Position numbers and translations under genes: made by a program. A DNA stretch of 64,000 nt from Condylostoma magnum. Taxonomy: Eukaryota; Ciliophora; Heterotrichea; Heterotrichida; Condylostomatidae. The notes beneath the pieces are model-generated. The model was not told the origin of the DNA. It did no database searches and saw only the letters and a list, made by a program, of their open reading frames with translations. Shown one piece after another: positions 21,445 to 32,809 of the stretch. The first letter of the stretch is position 1; each line of letters starts with the position of its first letter. The stretch covers positions 33,385 to 97,384 of the forward strand of contig CAKKTI010000031.1 of NCBI GenBank assembly GCA_920105805.1, read 5' to 3'.

Positions 21445-22944
21445 ATGTCCCGACTAGACTTGCACTCCACCCTCAAACACATCCAAACCCAGAACGGCCT
21501 GCGACACGGTGACTACATTCGTTATAGACGCTACTGTACAAAAAAGCTTAGAAAAGTGCGCATCCAGTTAAATTTTAAGTACGGAAGAGGAAAATACGTC
21601 TAAAACTCTATTCTAGAGGAGTAATGTGAGGATCATCGATTTTTATTTGTAATTTTACTCAATGCCGAAAGATGTTGGGCCTATGCAATGCAGCTAAGAC
21701 AGCATATGAGTTTAGAGCCCAGTGGAAAGGCCAAGGCCCATTTGGTGAAACGACTTAGAAAAGCAGGAGTCTGGGCAAATAGACTTGAGGAGGTGTGTAA
21801 CTCTAAAGCAAATGTAAAAACACAGCTGGAAGCACAAGCTTATAAGTTTTTAATGCACGGAAATTTGCTACTAGAGCAGAAAAAATGGGACTAAGCACTG
21901 GAAAATTTAGTACAGGCCCACTCAGTGTATGAAAAGCTGTAAAAAGTAGCAGATTCAATAGAAGCTGTGATATTTATGGAGAAAATAGGAAGTGTGGACC
22001 CTATGATAAAGTACTGTTAACACTTCTTACAGGAAAACCTTAGTACTGAGGATTTGTTAAAGATAAAATTTGCAGGTAATAATGACGAGTTGCTGAATGC
22101 TTAAGTTGATGCTTTATTAGCTGAGTCAAGATAGCAAAAAATAGAAGGATCTGGTGATTTTGAGATTGGAGGAAGAACTTTTACTATAAAGAATGAAAAA
22201 GCAAGGCTGTATCTAAGGAAAGCGGAAGAAATATTTCTGGCTTTGGACACAGCTCAGGATAAACTTGAATTGTACTCGGAGTCCTTCTCTTATTACGATG
22301 AGGCTATGAGGGTTATTAAAAGAGAGAGGGACGAGAAGCAACAAGCGGGAGATGTTGCTGAGGCTTTGATATGATCGTAGATTCTAGAGGCTGTTAGTGA
22401 TATCAAAAAGGCCAGGTAAGTAGACAGGTACTTAGAAATAACGTTATAATAGGAGAATAAGTTTAGTGAGGAAGTTGAAGTAGTTCTAAATGGAGGAAAG
22501 CCTAAAGGAAAACCGCTAGATGTTGTTAAGGCTTATGATTAATTGCTGAGTAGTATAAAGGAAGTAGGGGACAAGCATGCTGAGGCGGAGTACAGGGGAA
22601 AGAGAGCTTATTACATGGCTTTAGTATACTTGTATTAAGACAAAATGTTAGAGAGTTATGCTTTGCTGCAACGATGCCAAGAATTAAACTATAATAATCA
22701 AAGAGTTTAAGAATTGCTGCTAAAAATATAACCAATAATTTATTAGAGAAATCAAGTACCAAACTTAGAAGATTTATCGCTTTAATAAGTAAACTCTGAG
22801 TTTCCTCCAACTCCTCAACCGGTTCAATGTAAACCAATTTTTTATGACTTAGCTTTTGATAGTATCCAATACCCCAATATGGAAGAGAGGGTAAGGTCAC
22901 AAGGTTTGATATCAAGGGCCTGGTCGAGATTCTTTGGGAGATAG
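21445..22944 (+). CDS. SRP68: signal recognition particle subunit SRP68
   Basis: 499 residues. The N-terminal RNA-binding domain is well conserved: NGLRHGDYIRYRRYCTKKL, then the segment with ERCWAYAMQLRQ. A long TPR-like helical middle follows, and the C-terminus ends GLISRAWSRFFGR, matching the typical SRP72-binding end. SRP68 with SRP72 bends the SRP RNA and supports protein targeting to the ER. One TGA reads as Trp (ALIWSQ). Stop TAG 22942-22944; the next gene starts 22 nt later. Early codons use much GC, then usage returns to the AT-rich norm. Confidence 0.93.
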
Positions 22945-22966
22945 GTTAATTAGCATTATAAATAAT

Positions 22967-23608
22967 ATGTCTTACTTGGAGGAATATTTATCAATAATAA
23001 ATTATCTTCCCAGTGAAATAAATAGATCACTACAACTCATAAAATAGTTAGATTAAGATATCTAGACAAATAACGAATAATTAGAAGCTATGCAAAGTAG
23101 ATATTTGTAATATATTTCAGAAAATCCCTAAAATGATGATGCTTAGTTATTTGATAATATATAAAAACTCTAAGAGGTTAGTTTAGCTCTGCAACAGGAA
23201 AAGAATGATATTACCTACTAAGTTTAGTATATGGTAGACACTAACTTCTCTAATATATAAGGGAAAATATAAGATTTTAAGCGGGAAATTGGATTAGCCG
23301 ATTAACAGTATGATAGGAACAAAAGAAGAAGGCTTTAAAACTAGATTCAATCAAGCCAATATGATGATATTTCATATTTCAATGGTTATTCTACAGCTAC
23401 TTAAAATTCTAGTGACAACGATATGGAAATTGATTATTGTATATGCAATGGAAGAGGCAATGGATCAATGGTGGAATGTTCTAATAAATCATGCTAGCAT
23501 AAATGATATCATTTTGAATGTGTTGCTATACTCAAGGCTCCAAAAGGTGAATGGTTTTGTCATGAATGCCAAAACTATGCTTATAAACAACGTCGTAGAT
23601 AGAAATAA
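22967..23608 (+). CDS. ING: ING-family PHD-finger protein
   Basis: 213 residues. An N-terminal ING-type helical region (EEYLSIINYLPSEINRSLQL...LDQDIQ) is followed by a basic linker and a C-terminal PHD finger with spacing C-x-C...C....C....H..C....C..C (YCICNGRGNGSMVECSN, then CQHKWYHFECV, then WFCHEC). ING proteins read H3K4me3 and recruit histone acetyl- or deacetylases. The invariant Trp before Y/FH of the finger is encoded by TGA (23504-23506), one of the strongest proofs of the code. The end is ambiguous: TAG 23600 or the TAA TAA pair from 23606; the first TAA of the pair is used here. Confidence 0.92.
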
Positions 23609-24063
23609 TAAACTCAGTTTCATATCTCAATAATATTAATTTGTTCTTCATTTATGTATGAACTTAAATAACATAAGAAATATATGAATTTATATAATCA
23701 GTGATGAGGACCATTTTTGGATTTCTTAAATTTTTAATATTATGCATGCGAAATAACTAGTAAATTATAATTACTTGCTACTTATTCTTAATATTTGATC
23801 TTATATCAAATTAAGTAGGAATTAAATTCTCTTTAATCTTCAATTGATAAAAGCATTATTAAACATTTTGTATTTCTTGAAATAGAATTATTATTATAAT
23901 GAGTTGAATTTAACTAATATTCTTCTTATTACTTAGTATATGTCTATTAAAAGGATACAAAAATATACTTTAAAGCTGCCAAAGTGCGATATATTCCCTT
24001 AATAAAAAATTAACATTTAAATCACAATTACAAAAAAAACCATTAATACTGTATAAATTAATT
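23609..24063. other. AT-rich intergenic, no gene seen
   Basis: No protein-like frame. A GTGATGA box C-like heptamer occurs near 23701, but no matching box D (CTGA) was found at a snoRNA distance. Confidence 0.45.
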
Positions 24064-24840
24064 ATGGACTTTTAGTCTTCCCAAGGTTCTGGTTTAAACC
24101 TAGATTATCAATAATAAAGCTGGTTTAGCTGAATGCAAGCTTAACTCTAGTCAAAACTGCAAATACTCAATACAATTGAGGCGTAGCACCTTACCATTAC
24201 TTAACTTTAGAATTCGAATAAAAAGATTGATTAGAAGATAAAGTAAATAAAGCAGATTGTAGTTAAAGCAATGCAAGAAAAAGAATAACAGCATCTTTAC
24301 AATGATAGGATTTTATCGACTGGTGAAATTCTTCAATAATTTGCAAATCATAGAAATTCGTATCATTTCCAACTTAACTTAATTTAGTAAGTTCCTAACC
24401 CGATCAGCAAAGGCAAGTACTTTATATTTCAACTTCAAATCTAAAATTTAAGTGAGGAGAAAATTAAGCAATCAAAATAATTTGAGATAGATATCAAATT
24501 ATATCAAACAACAGTACCTATACAGGAAATCCTTACAAATAAGTAAGGTAAGCCTATTTCTAGCCTAGGTACTTAACGAACTTTAGCCTATAATAAGAGA
24601 TTAGGCTGTCATTAAATAAGACTAAAAATAGCTGTAAATGAAGTAACTTCTCGGTATCCAAACGGATGAATTTATCTTGTCATCTATTCTACTTCAAATG
24701 CCTCAGTAAAGCCTCTTATAATAAAGCACTTGATAGTTAAGGCAAAAGAAATGACATGTGAGAGGTGGAGAAGAAGTGGAAAAGTTAAAGGAATTTTACC
24801 AAAATCAAAATAAACTAAATCCCCTTAAATTACTAGGTAG
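24064..24840 (+). CDS. unknown protein with beta-rich C-terminal domain
   Basis: 258 residues. A Gln-rich helical N-terminal third precedes a part with alternating hydrophobic residues that looks beta-rich (KYFIFQLQIQN, FEIDIKLYQT, then LAYNKRLGCHQIRLKIAV and GWIYLVIYSTS...VKPLIIKHLIVKAK), followed by a basic tail. The second part reads like an Ig-like or NF-type fold, but no family is recognised. Two TGA codons read as Trp (WFSWMQ, PNGWIY). Ends TAG TAA. Confidence 0.65.
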
Positions 24841-25236
24841 TAAACAAAATTACATTAAATTCTAGTCTCTAAACATTCATACTTAAAACTCTTTACTAAT
24901 ATTATTTAGTTGGAGTTGTATATAAAAGAACCTTTAACAAGTTTATCTAGTGTTATTTTATAGAAGTTATTACTGAGATTAATAAAAGCTATCTATTATG
25001 AGTATTGCATAAGCTATTATAGTACAAATGCACACCTTAACTATGAATAAAGTAAATATAATAAAATACTATATATGCTCAAGCTCATTTTATTGAATAG
25101 GACCAATATACAGATAGCCTAATATTAGTAAAATCTGCTAATTATATTAGCTCTTGATATACAATATGTAATTTAATTATATTTATATATACTAGTTTCC
25201 ATCTTGTTTTCCCTCTTTATACTTTATTTGCAATTT
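24841..25236. other. AT-rich intergenic, no gene seen
   Basis: Low-complexity AT-rich sequence. Presumed promoter and leader region of the CRAL-TRIO gene; no motif identified. Confidence 0.5.
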
Positions 25237-26616
25237 ATGGATAATCTAGAATAAATAGAGCAAAGAGTTAGAAGCTTTTTAACCGGAGTAACGCTTGAGC
25301 TACCATAGAACTAAATATTGATAGGAAACGGAAAATCAGCATGCAGATTTATATACACCGACTAAATTCTAACTTAATTAGAATAAAAAAAGTTAGAAAG
25401 ATTAAAATTATACTTACAAAATCCCGAAACTAATTAAGGAATAGAGTATCCAGACTGAAATGATGGTGAATTCGTAAAATTTCTGTATGGTGTAAACTGG
25501 AAAACGCGTAATGGTGGAAAAGCCCTTATTAAATATTTGATTTGGCAACGTTAAGTAATAGGTGCTGATTACAGAAATCTTTTTAATACAGCTAATAATT
25601 TTATTGTAATTTTTACTTAGAATAGCGGTTTGTTTTATATTCAAGGAAGAGACAATTATTTAAGGCCGATATTGGTAATAAATTAAGAAAAATTTAACTC
25701 AAAATAAATCTCAGTTGAACAAGCTATACAGTTAGCTGCATTTATACTAGAATTTGTTAAGAAGAATATGTAGATTCCTGGAATGATAGAAAATTGAATA
25801 CTAATATGTGATATGGCAGATAAAAATCCAGACGACTTTGGAAAATTGAAAAAGATAGTTGAATTACTTTATAATGCATATAGAGGAAAACTGTATAAAG
25901 CGTATGTTTTAAGAGCTCCTAGATAATTTAAGGTATTTTGGAGATTTGCTAGAACTTTTATAGGGAAATTAACTGAAGATAAAGTTAATGTAACACGGTC
26001 TATGACAAATCATCTGTTATGGACACATATAAATCTTAATTAAATTGAATCAAAGTATGGAGGTTAAATGCCGGATAGAACAACTTATTGGCCACCTGCA
26101 TTAGATGAAGAAAATTTGATGGCTCAAGAAGATACAAGCTTATTATTTTAAAGGGTTGCAAATAATTAAGAAGTTGCCTAGTAAGCTAATTATTAGTAAT
26201 AAATAAAACTTGAAAAAAGAGAAGAAAGTAAAAAGACTGAAAATGTAGAAAGCGAAATAATTTGTATTAAAAGAGAAAAAGTAGTATATTAGGAGAAATC
26301 TCCATAAGAAAACATTTAAAAGGAAATAATATTATAAGAAGAAACAAATAATCAAGATATAGAATAACAAGTGTAGACACCTTCATTCACATTTATATTT
26401 ACCCAAGAGAAAATAATTGATAAAAGTTAAGGTAAAAATGAAATAAGTGATGAATAATCCTTATCAATGAATGATAAGCTTATGGAGGAACTAAATCAAT
26501 CAAATATAAGTGTGTCCAAAAATGGAGTTAAAAGAAAAATAAGAAAAGATTATGAAGTATAAGAAAGAAAAGACTAGGGAAAATGTGCATGCAATTCAGC
26601 TTGCATAATTATTTAG
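25237..26616 (+). CDS. CRAL-TRIO (Sec14-like) protein with C-terminal CaaX box
   Basis: 459 residues. A short CRAL-TRIO N-terminal helical region is followed by the lipid-binding lobe at about 120-290 (IPGMIENWILICDMADKN..., LYNAYRGKLYKAYVLRAPRQFKVFWRFARTFI). The remainder is Gln/Glu/Lys-rich and disordered, and the protein ends KCACNSACIII. CIII directly before TAG 26614-26616 is a CaaX prenylation box (Ile at X favours geranylgeranylation), with upstream Cys residues as palmitoylation candidates. Sec14-like proteins move or present phosphoinositides and other lipids; here the protein would be tethered to a membrane. TGA reads as Trp twice. It converges on the ankyrin gene with 3 bp between stops. 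Confidence 0.85.
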
Positions 26617-26619
26617 TTA

Positions 26620-27729
26620 TTATCCAATAAAAACCTTAGAAAATTCATTGTTGGTATTGTCAGTGCAAAAACTAGACTGCTGATTACTTATTGTGCTAAT
26701 TCTCTCCGAATCTTCATATATTTAGTAATAAGCATCTACGAATTTATACGCTTTCTTTTTAATAAAGCTTGCTTTATCAGAGGCAGAATAATTACGTTTT
26801 ATTTAATTCTTCAACTCTAATTCAAGTTTAGAAATTTAGATTCCTTATTCATTCAACTATTTTTATAAAATAGCCAAAATTTACCAATTTTCACATGATA
26901 AAATAGTTTCTTCATACCTGTGAGTAATATCAACTTATATTTGATCAACTAAAAATTATATCAAGGGCAAAAGGTCTTCAAATTATAATTTTTTACTTCA
27001 AGCAGCTGCGATATTTATAGCATTTTCATCTCTTATATTCCTATCATGAAAATTAGCATCGGTTTCAAAGTAAAGTCACTTCACAAGCTCAAAATTATTA
27101 GTTCTTACAGAAATTAAAGCTGCATTCTCACCTGTATATGGGTCTTTGTAATTTACTTATAGCTCAGGTATATTCTCCTACTGACCTTTCCAAAGATCAA
27201 TTATGAATTTCACTAGTTCATTGTTTCCAGAGTTAACAGCTTCAAGTAAAGGTGAATTGTACATCTAAGGAAAGTTAGAGATTTTTGTTAAAGAGGACAA
27301 AGAAATCTTAGAGGAAGGAGGACTTATTATATACCCGCTATATGCTGATATTACTTATTTGTAAATTGGTAAATAATAAACAAACATTTCGAGGTGTCCT
27401 AAGGAACATACTAGAGACATTGCTGTAAATCCTTGTTGTCTGAAATGTTTTTCCATTTGAATAACACTCATACCGTATTAATTGACTAAAAAGTCAAAAA
27501 TACAAACTCTGTTCTTTAATAATGCAAATCCTAAAGGGTTAGTTTTAATTTATTGGTAATTTATTATAGCCTATGATAACTAACAAGCTCCAATAGATTA
27601 TTATGCTTTTTTAGTCTTTTATTCAAGCTTTTTCATAAAGAAGTTCAAATCTCCTGCTTATATAGCGATAAAGATACTCTAATCACCAGCTATTACATTT
27701 GAGTTTAGTTAGCTACAATAGCAACCCAT
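26620..27729 (-). CDS. ankyrin-repeat protein with predicted N-acylation
   Basis: 369 residues. Starts MGCYC (Gly2 myristoylation, Cys3/Cys5 palmitoylation candidates). Degenerate ankyrin repeats cover about residues 15-260, for example NSPLLEAVNSGNNELVKFII, ENAALISVRTNNFELVKWLY and ENAINIAAAWS. The C-terminal quarter is helical and Lys/Glu-rich. It is likely a membrane-tethered adaptor; the partner is unknown. Two TGA codons read as Trp (KWLYF, AAWSKK). Ends TAA TAA. Confidence 0.82.
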
Positions 27730-27988
27730 TAATTTTGTTATAAAAAGTATTAAATAATGAATGACTTTTATGTATAATACATAATTTGTAGGGATTTACT
27801 ACATTAATTCTAGTTTAATTATAAAAGAGACTCTATCAAAAAACCAATAGATATTATTTACTAAAACATTTCTCTAAAATGATAACAAACTTCCCTATTC
27901 AATCATATAAAAACTTACACAAAAGATCCTTTTCCACTACACCCCTTAACCTATATTTCCAAGGCTTAATATTCTCTCCAAACATAAA

Positions 27989-28639
27989 ATGGAAGGTGAC
28001 GATTTCAACAGGTAAACATACAGACCCAAAGCCGTAATCCGCAAGCCAGCGCCTCCTTTCTCTCTTATGTCCTGGGATAAGACCTGCTTCCGTAGAATTA
28101 CTCTAGAGCAGTTCAAAGGACGCTATGTTGTCTTATTCTTCTACCCAGCTGACTTCACCTTCGTCTGCCCAACTGAGATCTGTGAGTTTAACGACGCAGC
28201 TGAGGAGTTCAAAGCCACTGAGTGTGAACTACTAGCAGCATCAGGTGACTCATAATTCGTACATAGAGAATACACCTTGAAATCCAGGGAAGATGGTGGA
28301 TTAGGAACTATGCAAATCCCAATGCTCGCTGATATAGACAGAACATTAGGAAAAGATTATGGAGTGTACTTAGATCATAGTGATGATGCCGGATTAAGTC
28401 TTAGAGGAACCTTTATTATCGATAGAGAGGGAATTTTAAGGCATATTAGCATCAATGATCTACCAGTTGGTAGAAATGTTAAGGAGACTTTGAGACTTGT
28501 ACAAGCTTTCTAATATTCCGATGTTTATGGAGAGGTCTGCCCAGCTCAGTGGGAGCCTGGCTAAGGGGGAATGGTTCCTGACCATGATTCAGACAAATTG
28601 CAAGATTTCTGGAAGAATCAGCATGGAAAGACAGATTAG
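27989..28639 (+). CDS. PRDX: typical 2-Cys peroxiredoxin
   Basis: 216 residues. The peroxidatic Cys lies in FYPADFTFVCPTEI with the family Pro and Thr; the resolving Cys lies in GEVCPAQWEPG near the C-terminus. The N-terminal leader of about 25 residues is basic (FNRQTYRPKAVIRKPAPPFS) but lacks a clear targeting pattern. The enzyme reduces H2O2 and alkyl peroxides with thioredoxin. The last residues lack the YF motif that makes animal enzymes prone to overoxidation. The stop is TAG 28637-28639. GC-rich synonymous codons in the first half suggest strong expression. Confidence 0.95.
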
Positions 28640-28731
28640 GTAATTAATTAAACGTGGTTATTGATATTTAGTGAATTATTGGTATAAACTCTAGATTATT
28701 TTGTACTGTAAGAATTACTGAAATATTTAAA

Positions 28732-29880
28732 ATGGACCGATAGAACACTCGTACCACCCGCTCAAATCGAGGTCATAACGTATCAGCAGCAACAGTCCAG
28801 CGTAGATCTGGGGAATTAAGCAACAGCATGCAGCGTATGATGCGCAATGACCGTAGCTAATCATCCGGTAACACTACTTACAATGCTGATAGAATAATAG
28901 GTAATGGAACATTCGGTGTAGTTTATTAGGCCACAGTGGCAGAAACAGGTAACCAAGTAGCAATTAAAAAGGTTTTCCAAGATCCTCGGTATAAAAACAG
29001 AGAATTAGAAATAATGAAGGAAATCGGGGATCATCCTAATGTAATTAAACTCATACATGCATTTTATACTGCAGGAGATAAGCCTAATGAGCTTTACTTG
29101 AATGTTGTAATGGACTATATCCCTGAAACAATATACCATGTGATAAAATCATATAGAAGAATGAGGTAATCAGTACCAATTTTCCTAGTAAAACTGTACT
29201 CTTATCAATTTATGCGTTCTTTGGCTTTTATCCATCAAAACGGAATCTGTCATAGGGATATTAAACCTCAAAACTTACTTGTAGATACGAGATCGTAAGT
29301 AACAAAACTCTGCGATTTTGGAAGTGCTAAGAAACTAGTAAGAGGGGAACCGAATGTATCTTATATTTGTTCTAGGTATTATAGAGCCCCTGAGCTTATT
29401 TTTGGCGCTACAGATTATACAAACTGTATTGATGTATGGAGTATGGGATGTGTAATAGCTGAACTAATTTTAGGCTAACCTTTGTTTCCCGGAGAAAGCG
29501 GAGTAGATTAACTAGTGGAGATAATAAAAGTACTGGGAACTCCAACCAGAGAGTAAATTAATGACATGAATCCTAATTACACTGAGTATAGATTCCCAGA
29601 AATACGATAACATCCTTGGAATAGAGTATTTAGATAAAGGACTTCTCAGGATGCAATAGATTTTATATCGTCTTTGTTAGTATACTCTCCGTAGTTAAGA
29701 CCAAAACCATTAGAAGCACTTTTGCATCCATTTTTCGACGAATTAAGAGAATCTGAATGTAGACTTCCCAGTGGAGAACCTATGCCAGATTTATTCAATT
29801 GGACATAATAAGAAATAGAAATGGGAGGCAATGAGCTAATTGCCCGACTTACTCCTGAGTGGTATTCAAGCATTCGTTAG
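28732..29880 (+). CDS. GSK3: glycogen synthase kinase 3 (GSK3) family kinase
   Basis: 382 residues. A polar Arg/Ser-rich N-terminal tail of about 50 residues precedes the kinase domain: [26 protein letters not shown], the GSK3-type [31 protein letters not shown] and the activation segment [18 protein letters not shown] with the constitutively phosphorylated Tyr of the GSK3 loop. These features separate it from other CMGC kinases. The C-lobe ends PFFDELR, then the GSK3 tail [14 protein letters not shown]. The stop is TAG 29878-29880. Roles in other ciliates include development and cell size, but none can be read here. Confidence 0.94.
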
Positions 29881-29985
29881 TTAAATTCATTATGTTTAAA
29901 TAAGGTTGTATTAAGAGGCTAGTAAATATGTAGAATTGTTGTATAGGTATTATATAAATAAATCATATAATAACTAAGATAATTA

Positions 29986-30675
29986 CTATTGATTATTATT
30001 ACTAACTGATTTCCTCAAATTAAAATCTTCTGCGTTAGATTTTAGAAAATTATCCTATATCCAAAATTGAACTATATTTAATACCAATGGAATTATGATC
30101 ATTATTGCTATTAGCTCAATATGTGGGCTATTTTCAAGAGGCTTTAATAACTAATGCCCATAGTGGCTTAATTACTCGGCAAAAATGGCAATAAAGACCA
30201 TCAAAATCACTTTTGTCTAATTATAATTTACCATAAACACAATTGTTACTCATATCATTAACTATAAAGCATAAGCCCCAAAGTCAATATCATCCTAATC
30301 GATGTATTTACCACTTATAGTCTTTGTCCAATTCTACTTACTTGCAATATATTCAAATAACTTTAACATCCCATAAGCTAAAAACATTCCAAAGGTAGTA
30401 TCTATAATTAAATTAACAAAATATCATACACAAGGAGTATCTGAAATTCACTTCGATACTATCACAGCAACCATTAAGTTTAAAACATGTGCAAAGGTCG
30501 CTGAAAAGGCTTGTTTAGATATATCGAAAAAGAAAATATCCCAAGGGCGTTATGGATTCTCTCTTAGTCTTTTAACTGAGTAAAAAATACAAACGAGGGA
30601 AAAGAAGCAGAGGAGTCCAAGTAGGAATTGAATACCCCAGCCAAATAATCCAAATAACTCACACTTGTCTTCCAT
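29986..30675 (-). CDS. STIMATE: STIMATE (TMEM110) family ER membrane protein
   Basis: 229 residues with about five membrane segments. Family landmarks are present: FGWGIQFLLGLLCF in the first span, RPWDIFFFDISKQA in the first loop, TFAHVLNLMVA, LIIDTTFGMFLAYG, and the final part NSPHIELIAIMIIIPLVLNI with WIQDNFLK. In animals STIMATE sits at ER-plasma membrane junctions and promotes STIM activation in store-operated Ca2+ entry. Three TGA codons read as Trp (SKWIS, CVWYF, MIWVT). Ends TAG TAA, 105 bp from the GSK3 stop. Confidence 0.88.
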
Positions 30676-30962
30676 GATAATTTTTAGAGAAAATAGAGAA
30701 AATTTAGATAATTGAATATAATTAGGTTTGAACTTTGAGGATTTATATTAGCTTTATATCTTACTTTGAACTATATTATTTATGATTAGAGGGATGATAA
30801 AAAGTGATATAAAGCTTTGAATCAATTGCCCCTATTAAATATTTAAAAGCAAATATGCTGTTTACTCTTAATAATTGTTAAATTGAAAAAATACAGTTAA
30901 CATGCATTAAAGAAGTAGCTTTATATGCATATTCAAGCAATTTAATACTAAAATCTAACTTA

Positions 30963-31409
30963 TTAATTAGAATCAAGAATAAGGGTAACTGGCCCATCAT
31001 GAGTCATTTCAATTTGCATTCTTTATCCAAATGCACCGTTTTGAATCCTTTCTGGCATATAGCTTCCTCTAAGATTTTAAAGTACTGTTTCATATAATTA
31101 TTGAGCTTAAGTCGGTTCCATTGCATTGTGAAAATCAGGACGATTTCCTTTAAGAAATCCATACAATGTGAACTATGATACAACTAGAACCCCAAATTAT
31201 TTTTGCATCACATTTAAGTTCCATGGCTTTTATTAATCATCCTCCCATAATCTGGTATTTAGAATTTTCCTTACAGCCCACTCAACACACTACTCAGTAT
31301 CACTTCTCTGAATCCCTAAAAAGACAATCAAGCCATCTGCAATCTCCCCAGAAACTTCTCCATTTGCTGTGACTTTTGCATTAAAAACTCTCTATATAAC
31401 TAGTCTCAT
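30963..31409 (-). CDS. DTD1: D-aminoacyl-tRNA deacylase (DTD)
   Basis: 148 residues, the usual DTD length. The start MRLVIQRVFNAKVTANGE, the SQFTLYG motif with KGNRPDFHNAM, and the catalytic DGPVTL motif near the C-terminus are all intact. DTD hydrolyses D-aminoacyl-tRNAs and Gly-tRNA(Ala), a translational proofreading step. The start codon is only 7 bp from the divergent start of the K+ channel gene. Stop TAA 30963-30965. Confidence 0.95.
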
Positions 31410-31416
31410 TTTTAAA

Positions 31417-32787
31417 ATGATAGTAAGCGGTGCAGCAGCCAGAAACAATATATAATCTAGTGCGATTAATAATCCAAACAACCTTGCCTCGGATGATAAA
31501 TTTTTACTCCCAGATCGACAAAAGCATTCCAAACCTTCTCAAAGGTAGAACAAATCAGAAGGCCTTATAACAATTCAATCAGAAAACATTCATTACACCT
31601 CTCTTTAATTTTACAAACTAAAAATCTCAGAGGCTGTATGCTTTAGCTTGTCAATAATTGGCATAGGCTGTGCGGCAATAAGCTACGATTGGACCTATAC
31701 TGAAGAGGCCAGGGATGAATTGGACACTTAAATATTCATCGTGATGCTTGTTGGTACAATTTCTACAGTTATCCTTCTGGGAGCAATAGTATGGAGGACA
31801 TTAAGTGAATTACATTGGTAATAAGCAAAAAACGTGTTTTCATACTAGGACAATCTAATTACTACTAAAAAGTACTAATTTCTTATACTTGAGCTGGTAG
31901 TTAATACAATACACCCGATTTACTGGATCAATGGAGAACATTTTGAGGACTGGAACTCAGTATACAAGGAAACGATTGAGTATTAGTATAATTCTATACT
32001 GGCAGTTATTACACTGGTGCGTCTGTATCACATGGTAAGACTTCTGTCAGTTATTAGTTTATACAGATCAACAAGAACATAAAGACTGTGTCAAATGAAT
32101 GGGAGTTATGCAGGGCTTTGGTTTGCAGTAAAATGTATGATGCAAGAGATTCCTTTCTAATTTTTAAGCTTTTTGATGATCGGAGGCGTGCTTGCCTTTG
32201 GTTTTTGTTTAAGAATATTTGAAAGGCCCTTATATCCCTACTCTGGAATGGATTTTTCTGAATATGAAAACGCTTTTTGGTGTGTAATAGTAACAATGAC
32301 TACTGTTGGATTCGGGGACCTATATCCTGTAACTATTCCTGGAAGATTTGTAGGATTTGTGGCTTGTTTGTGGGGAGTGCTGGTAGTTTCCCTCATGGTT
32401 GTAGCCCTAAGCAATTTGCTGATAATGAATAGTGGAGAATTCAATTCTTTGTTGATTTTAAGAAGACTGAGATTTAAGGAGGAGTTAAGATCATTAGCTG
32501 CTTTTGTCCTTACCTCTGCTATTAGATACAGGTATATAGTAAAGCATTTTCCTGATAATACAAGCAAGTAGAACATATAACTAGCTAGGTTCCGTAATTA
32601 CTTCAATGAGTTTCAAGTGTATAAAACAAAATAGAGAATTTTGTATAATTTTGACTCGTTTAATGATAGAATTGAGCGTAAGCTCATAGATATTATTGAA
32701 AACAATGAGTATATTGACCAGAAGTACCAAGAACTGAATACCATGCTATCACATCTGGAGCAAAGGAAAAACCTTATAATAAATTAG
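31417..32787 (+). CDS. SK-type (Ca2+/calmodulin-gated) potassium channel
   Basis: 456 residues. A polar N-terminal tail of about 80 residues precedes six membrane segments and a pore loop with the K+ filter TMTTVGFGDLYP. S6 contains VVSLMVVALSNLL. The order of spans, a short S4 without the Arg ladder of voltage-gated channels and the long cytosolic C-terminal coiled region (KFRNYF..., RKLIDIIENNEYIDQKYQEL) point to the SKCa family, in which calmodulin bound after S6 opens the pore. Calmodulin binding itself cannot be shown by eye. The stop is TAG 32785-32787, followed by TAA two codons later; CCDC77 starts 22 nt downstream. Confidence 0.88.
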
Positions 32788-32809
32788 CTTTAATTAGAAA
32801 ATTTTAAAT

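Noticed and set aside
23695-23760. Box C/D snoRNA from a GTGATGA heptamer
   Set aside because: No CTGA box D or terminal stem at a suitable distance.
32238-32576. Minus-strand frame of 112 residues opposite the K+ channel
   Set aside because: Antisense of the channel pore and S6 region, which is certain from the GFGDLYP filter.
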